Source: Reticulitermes speratus (lineage: Eukaryota > Arthropoda > Insecta > Blattodea > Rhinotermitidae). From it: 64,000 nt of DNA. Shown here in pieces: positions 58,830 through 64,000 of the stretch. Each line of letters starts with the position of its first letter. Position 1 is the first letter of the stretch. The DNA lies in NCBI GenBank assembly GCA_021186555.1, contig JAJKFL010000011.1, forward strand, positions 1,453,001 through 1,517,000, given 5' to 3'. A model generated the notes under the pieces. That model ran no database searches. It saw only the letters and a program-made list of their open reading frames with translations, and had not been told where the DNA came from. A program made the translations under genes and the position numbers.

Positions 58830-60842
58830 GACCCTAACGCTAAGTATTTGGTGCAGTCGATAAGTATCAGGCCACATTCTGAGCCACTAACTTCTGGCGG
58901 AGGACGGATTCAACCGTTACGTCGTGAACGGAAACACGAAGTGGGCCAAGGTAGAATATGAAAACAAAAAAAACGGCAAGACAGTCCGATAATTTCACTG
59001 GCAATTGCAACAATTAACTCTTTTGACAAGAATACGAGCATCGGATGTGTAAGTTTCAGTTTCCTCTAATTCATCCAGTAGTACTTAGACATTCTCGAGC
59101 TATTAATAAACTTCAACATGTTCATCATTCATTATGATCAATGAAATGCGACGTTCAAATTAACGAAATTAACAGAAAGCACTTTGCAACACACCTGCAC
59201 AAGCAGGTGACACTGCATCAACAATACGACGCGCGAGTCCTTCAGGGTCCCTTGATTGCTGGTGTAGACCTTAACCTGTCAGAGAGCCGTACACAAAACA
59301 GCATTCGACTGAGCATAAGAAATAATGAGCGACAATTAACAACTAGAAGATATCTAAATAATACCGTGATGAAACTGAAACTCGTCCATCTGACGCTTGT
59401 ATTCTTGTCAAAACCAATTCACTATTTCAATCACCAATAAACTTACCTGACTTTCCTCTTGGTATATTCAAGTTTGGGACACGTGTATATATATATATAT
59501 ACGTACAAGTGACGTGAAACTTAATACGCACAGTCACAGCGTAGCATGTCAATCTAACGGTTACGAATATGTTCTCCAGGTAGCAATGACTGCCGAAAAA
59601 AATGTGTCGTTATGAAGCAGTCGAGTACAATTACGCTTCGATCGGTATTGCAGCATCGACCTTTGCGGATTAAAAGCTACTGCTACATAGCAGCAGTACT
59701 TACCCTATGATGCTGACATTAAACAAAATATCGTGTTTAAGGTTTTACATGTTGTCTGAAAACCCTGACGTCATAGTATCTCTAAATGGCTATAAGATAT
59801 AAGCGTGGATAAATGATGGGTTTATCTACGGAAAGCGTAGCTGCAGCTGGGAATTGTCACAGCTTCCCGTTGAAATTCAAATGGACTTGATACTAGTGCC
59901 TACAAAAAACCGAAGTATTACTAAATAAACAGAGCACAGAACCTGGCACATTTAGTGTCTTTCCTCTAGACACGAAAACAGTCTTGGCTTGAGAAACAGG
60001 ACAGAGAGAGAGAGAGAGAGCGGTAGCGTGAGAGACAGAGACATGAGAGCAGAACGCTCGAGAAGGTAGAGCTGACCGCACAAGCTTATCACATACCTCA
60101 CAAAGGCAGCAGAATACCTCTTAACCTAACCAACGTAACCCAACCTATCTTTTCCTTCCCTACAGTGTGGTATGTATGATGTGGTCGGTTAGATGGACTG
60201 CAGAACACACTGCTGCAGGAACAGGAGGAAAGGCCAGAGCGTGTCGGGAGGAGCTGTTCTAACAACTGCCACGTGTCTCTTATAAGCACGTACTGCGATA
60301 CTAGCTTAAGAGGAGACAGTCGTCGAGGGCTCAAAAAACAGAATTTTACATTTCAGCATATATATATGAAATTCCCTCTCTTTTGCGCGTAAATGGCGTT
60401 CATTTTATTAAACTAGGATATCTGGTCAAGTTCTAATGAATCGCAAATTAACGTTACGTTCTGTCACTATGTTAAACGACATTACACTTCAAAACAATTT
60501 TTCTTAAATAGTATTTTCCAGTATTACTATCTTATAAATCCCAACGCGTAGTCTTGACATTTTCCATCATTAAGTGACAGCATCATGGCAGTCAGCCAGA
60601 AGAAGATTCAGGATAGTAGGCTTAGTTACAGCACAAATGCGGCAAACCTTTGCACTGCGCTGTATTCACTTCATATTCGAGGAGTCAAAAAAAAAATGGA
60701 AGTGTGTATCGTAGGAACATGTTAGCGTTCTGTCCGTGCTGAGTAACCGTAAACACTTCCACCTAACTCATTTCACGCGAAAGGCGTCTGGGCAAACTGC
60801 TGACAGCCGGTACCTAATTGTTTGCGGGTATTTCAGCAAAGT
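58830..60842. other. no gene; simple repeats only
   Basis: (TA)n at about 59488-59501 and (GA)n at 60003-60020. Donor-like acttacc sites at 59446 and 59700 lack a Gro-like exon. Confidence 0.5.
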
Positions 60843-60855
60843 AAAGGGACCGTGG

Positions 60856-61124
60856 GCCGATCGCAGTGGCCGTGCGGTCTAAGGCGTGGGTCTACGGCCG
60901 TTCGCTTACTAGGATTGTGGGTTCGAATCCCACCTGGGGCATGGATGTCTGTCTGTTGTGAGTGTTGTGTGTTTGTCAGGTTGAGGTCTCTGCGTCGGGC
61001 TGGTCACTCGTCCAGAGGGGTCCTACCGAGTGTGGTGTGTCTGAGTGTGATCGTGAAGCCTCGAACAATGAGGCGGCCTAGGCCCCCAAGGGGCTGTCGA
61101 GCCATTGGAAAAAAAAAAAACATA
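60856..61124 (+). repeat. SINE-D, first of a head-to-tail pair
   Basis: Head cagtggccgtgcggtctaag, B box tgggttcgaatcccacct, tail gaggcggcctaggccc...gagccattgg and A12. Confidence 0.92.
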
Positions 61125-61130
61125 TATAGC

Positions 61131-61391
61131 AGCCGATCACAGTGGCCGCGCGGTCTAAGGCGTGGGTCTGCGGTCGCTCGCTTGATGGGATTGTGGGTTC
61201 GAATCTCGCCGTCAGCATGGATGTCTGTCTGTTGTGAGTGTTGTGTGTTGTCAGGTAGAGGTCTCTGCGTCGGGCTGGTCACTCGTCCAGGGGAGTCCTA
61301 CCGAGTGTGGTGTGTGTAAAGTGTGTGATCGTGAAGCCTCGAAAAATGAGGCGGCCTTGGCCCATATAAGGCTGTTGAGCCATAAAAAAAA
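61131..61391 (+). repeat. SINE-D, second of the pair
   Basis: Same layout, tail cccatataaggctgttgagc and A11. One target duplication (aaagggacc-tgg) encloses both units (60843-60855 and 61392-61404). Confidence 0.92.
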
Positions 61392-61404
61392 AAAGGGACC
61401 TTGG

Positions 61405-61824
61405 TCTGCTGTAAAAGTCGAATACTGGATAGTGTCGATGGCTAAGACAGACTACAACTGTATGTCTACAGGAAAGCCAAGGCTTACAGTAGGCTGATTC
61501 ATATCTTGCACTTATCTTACTGCAACAAATAGGCCGCGACCGCTACCACCAAGGTCACTACAGGTGCCCAATTACAAATCAACTTACCATATAGATTCGG
61601 CGTCTCATGATCGTCACGAATAAACAGAATATTACGTAAACAAAAGGCAGCACAAATAGCGTATTGTTCTTGTTGTTTCTCAACCATAAGACATCCAAAG
61701 TCAAGCAGGCAACTGCAATCACCTTGCTTCAAATTGTAACGTTTATTGGTCGACCGACACAGGAAGCAAAATTAAATTAGTAACAACGTGAAGTTGTCCC
61801 TGTGCTTCTTAATCACGACGCCAT
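61405..61824. other. no assigned feature
   Basis: Nothing recognised. Confidence 0.45.
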
Positions 61825-62072
61825 GAATATTTATGGCGGAACAGAGGTAAAGCCCCACTTATTCGTAAGCTCGGCACTAGATGGTGAGTAGTCAGTTTAA
61901 CGCTCCAGCCGCCAGTATCCATTAAACAGGAGGCTGGGTGGACCCCAGAGCCGGTCTGAACGCCTTTGAGCACAGAACAAATTCTCGTCCCTGCAGGCAA
62001 TCGAACTACGATCCATCAGTCGTCCAGTCCATGGCCTAGATACTATACTGACTGAGCTATCCGAGCTTCTGC
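61825..62072 (-). repeat. SINE-C, full copy
   Basis: Minus strand head cggatagctcagtcagtata and tcgtagttcgattgcc, body ggctctggggtccaccc. Confidence 0.85.
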
Positions 62073-62385
62073 ATACTCTAGCTTTTAATGTGAACCCCAA
62101 GTCATAAATTCAATTAACATCCGTCTGGTAGTTCCGGAGATTAAACATAGAGAAAGACAGAAGGCCTCGCCATTATGTGTTTATTTACACGCTTTGTGCA
62201 AAAAAAACTGTACAAAAATAACCGAACGTCAACATACAGATTCGTTACATACATATTTACTGCGGCAAAGATATACAGAAAACATATTTCCGTGCATTTC
62301 GTCACACATTCACCACACCAAAAACATCAGACTACAAATTAATGTTGTATCTACTGCGTAAGACTGATAACTTGAGATTTGGTAG
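62073..62385. other. no assigned feature
   Basis: A/T-rich, nothing recognised. Confidence 0.45.
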
Positions 62386-62757
62386 GTTGGTAGGCATGAC
62401 GACAGCGTGCGATAAGCGACTGCTACAGGTCCAGTTGGACCGATCGTGTGAGAAATGAAGTATTACACAGAGTCAAGGAGGAGAGGAATATCGTACATAC
62501 AATAAAAAGAAGAAAGGCTAACTGGATTGGTCACATCTTGCGTAGAAACTGCCTTCTGAAACACGTGATTGAAGGAAAGTTAGAAGGAAGGATAGAAATG
62601 ACGGGACGACGAGGGAGAAGACGTAAGCAGCTACTGGATGACCTTAAGGAAAAGAAAAGATACTGGAAATTGAAAGAGGAAGCACTAGATCGCACCCTGT
62701 GGAGAACTCGCTTTGGAAGAGGCTACGGACCTGTCGTAAGACAGACTACAGAATGAA
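62386..62757 (+). mobile_element. LINE C-terminal fragment, third family
   Basis: The open frame from 62448 reads VKEERNIVHTIKRRKANWIG, HILRRNCLLKHVIEGKLEGR, GRRGRRRKQLLDDLKEKKRY and ends RTRFGRGYGPVVRQTTE. This is the well-known C-terminal tail of an endonuclease-reverse transcriptase LINE abundant in insects. Its RT core is absent (5' truncation). The frame is intact over 102 codons, which suggests a young insertion. It is not the same family as 43690-46860. Confidence 0.85.
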
Positions 62758-63124
62758 TGACAGGTCCAAAAACATTTATCGTCTACGCACTAAAGAAACA
62801 TCTTTTAAGCTGTTCTAGAAGCCAGTGTATTTGGGATTGGCGTTTTTCACTAACTTGGTGTATATTCCAACATGTACTAACCTCACATCCTCCGCTTCTT
62901 TTTTTCCTCCTCTCTGCCCCACTCCCAACGCGATACACAACTATCAGCCCTAGACTTCAACAGGCCGCTGTATACCAGGATGAGTCAGTGGAAACTTCAA
63001 AAGTGTGACAAAATCGACACCCTACTGCGCGCTGCTGTCATCATGTACAGATCATTGGCACATCGAAAATGGCAGAGACGCGCTGAACCTGCTTTCACCC
63101 TAGAACGAGCCATGACGGCCGTCG
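62758..63124. other. no assigned feature
   Basis: Nothing recognised. Confidence 0.45.
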
Positions 63125-63692
63125 GCGCTAGATAAGGTAGGTGGTCAACGCCAAGGCCCGGCCGCTTTAACCCTGTGACAGAAGCTCGGTACCCATTGTA
63201 TTGGAGGTTGGGTGGGCCCCAGAGCCGGTCTGGATGGCTGGTCGGGTGCGGAAAATCTAGTCCCCACAGGGATTTTTTTTTTTGCCTGTCCGGGGTTTAT
63301 CCCTCTTTGATCCATTTTTGTACTGTTTAAATCCTTTCGTCCTTCATGTCACTTTACGTTCCATGCTACCGTCCTTACAACAAACACAACACAAACATCC
63401 ATGCCCCCGGTGGGATTTTTTTTTTTTTACTAATTCCTGGGTTTTCCCCTTTGATCCCTTTTTGTTCTGTATTAATCCATTTTCGTCCTTTTCATGTCAC
63501 TTACGGTCCACAACCGTCTTTTTACAACACAACACAAACATTCATGCCCCCGGTGGGATTCGAACCCACGATCCTGGTAAGCGAGCGGCCGAAGACCCAC
63601 GCCTTAGATCGTACGGCCACTGGGATATCGATTCGATCCCCGGACCGTCCAGCCCGTAGCAAGTTGCTATACCGACTGAGCTATCGCGGCTC
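63125..63692 (-). repeat. SINE-C split by a SINE-D-type insertion
   Basis: Body and tail at 63125-63272 (ggtgggccccagagccggtc) and head at 63625-63692 (gcgatagctcagtcggtata on the minus strand). Confidence 0.85.
63273..63624 (-). repeat. SINE-D-headed element with a tandemly repeated tail
   Basis: Minus strand head cagtggccgtacgatctaag and gtgggttcgaatcccacc. The tail (gtgacatgaaaaggacgaaa ... gatcaaag) occurs twice, 63418-63540 and 63273-63417, and differs from the 60856 tail. Confidence 0.75.
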
Positions 63693-63800
63693 ACGATGCA
63701 CCGAACCCACCTGCCCTAAATTCGTAATTTTTTGTCAGTCTTCAACTGACTCGCCTACATATAAACTTAACATCGTATTTACCGTGCATTTTCAAATGAG

Positions 63801-63925
63801 ATATGTTCAATAAACACCAACTAAAGCACATAAACTTTTTTCACAGTAGTTTAGGGAAATTTTAAGAATAAACTATTGTGAAAAAAAAGTTTATGTGCTT
63901 TAGTTGGTGTTTATTGAACATATCG
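63801..63925. mobile_element. palindromic Penelope-type element without core
   Basis: About 55-bp inverted arms (atatgttcaataaacaccaa ...) around gggaaattttaagaa. Outer motif tgtgctttagttggtgttta. Confidence 0.65.
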
Positions 63926-64000
63926 TCTACATATGTTTCATATGTTGTAGAAATTATTATACGAGACGTTTGGCAAAAAATAGGTTCGATTTCATATGAC

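Noticed and set aside
59440-59470. Extra gro exon with donor acttacc on the minus strand
   Set aside because: Upstream codons do not match any Gro segment and no acceptor is placed properly.
59690-59715. atcatagggtaagtac resembling the duplicated gro donor
   Set aside because: Short match only; preceding sequence does not encode ELNAII.
60115-60145. Insect telomere repeat (TTAGG)n, seen as aacctaacc
   Set aside because: Only about two imperfect units.
61570-61600. Donor-like caacttaccatatag
   Set aside because: No Gro-like reading frame before it.

Overview
The window is intron-rich eukaryotic DNA, most like a polyneopteran insect and probably a cockroach or termite (Blattodea). Three things point there: groucho exons with an insect-type Q-rich extension, very large repeat-filled introns, and SINE and LINE families whose accidental translations (for example RWRSWLRHC...VAGSIPDGV) I associate with cockroach gene models. 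The species call is inference. Nothing prokaryotic, no rRNA, no CRISPR and no free-standing tRNA gene was seen.

The only host gene I can support is groucho (gro, TLE-family Gro co-repressor), on the minus strand. Three short internal exons are visible: 49706-49768 (63 nt), 47402-47476 (75 nt) and 14774-14806 (33 nt). All are phase 0 with good splice sites and spell the end of the tetramerising Q domain and the start of the Gln/Gly-Pro region. They are separated by introns of 2.2 kb and 32.6 kb. The 5' exons lie beyond position 64000 and the 3' exons lie before position 1, so the whole window is one stretch of the gro transcription unit. The 75-nt exon has its last 22-24 bases and its 5' splice site tandemly duplicated (36-bp unit), giving two in-frame competing donors.

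The rest is repeats. Tandem arrays: a 114-bp satellite in two large blocks of opposite orientation (2230-8970 and 49899-53768) that bracket the three exons, plus arrays of 61/63, 33, 25, 31, 31, 83, 18, 12, 40, 29 and 41 bp. Interspersed elements: five tRNA-headed SINE families (called A-E here), a long LINE (43690-46860) with a nested SINE and a nested minisatellite, several LINE 3' ends, Tc1/mariner-type elements reduced to their ends, a PIF/Harbinger-type MITE nested in another repeat, a foldback element with 9-bp target duplications, Helitron-like coding fragments, and a family of palindromic elements carrying minimal hammerhead-ribozyme-like cores of the kind known from Penelope-like retroelements.

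Layout. 1-2.2 kb: SINE-A, possible transposon protein N-terminus, dispersed repeat. 2.2-9 kb: 114-bp satellite. 9-11.8 kb: nested MITEs and a minisatellite. 13.4-18 kb: gro 33-nt exon between three minisatellites. 18-31 kb: palindromes, Helitron-like ORF, arrays, foldback element, SINEs. 31-43 kb: 12-bp array, mariner relics, hammerhead palindromes, SINEs. 43.7-46.9 kb: LINE. 47.4-49.8 kb: two gro exons. 49.9-53.8 kb: inverted 114-bp satellite. 54-64 kb: SINEs, hammerhead-like motifs, LINE fragment, nested SINEs.

Recurrent theme: several minisatellites sit inside, and appear to have grown out of, a transposable element (LINE reverse transcriptase, foldback core, foldback arm).
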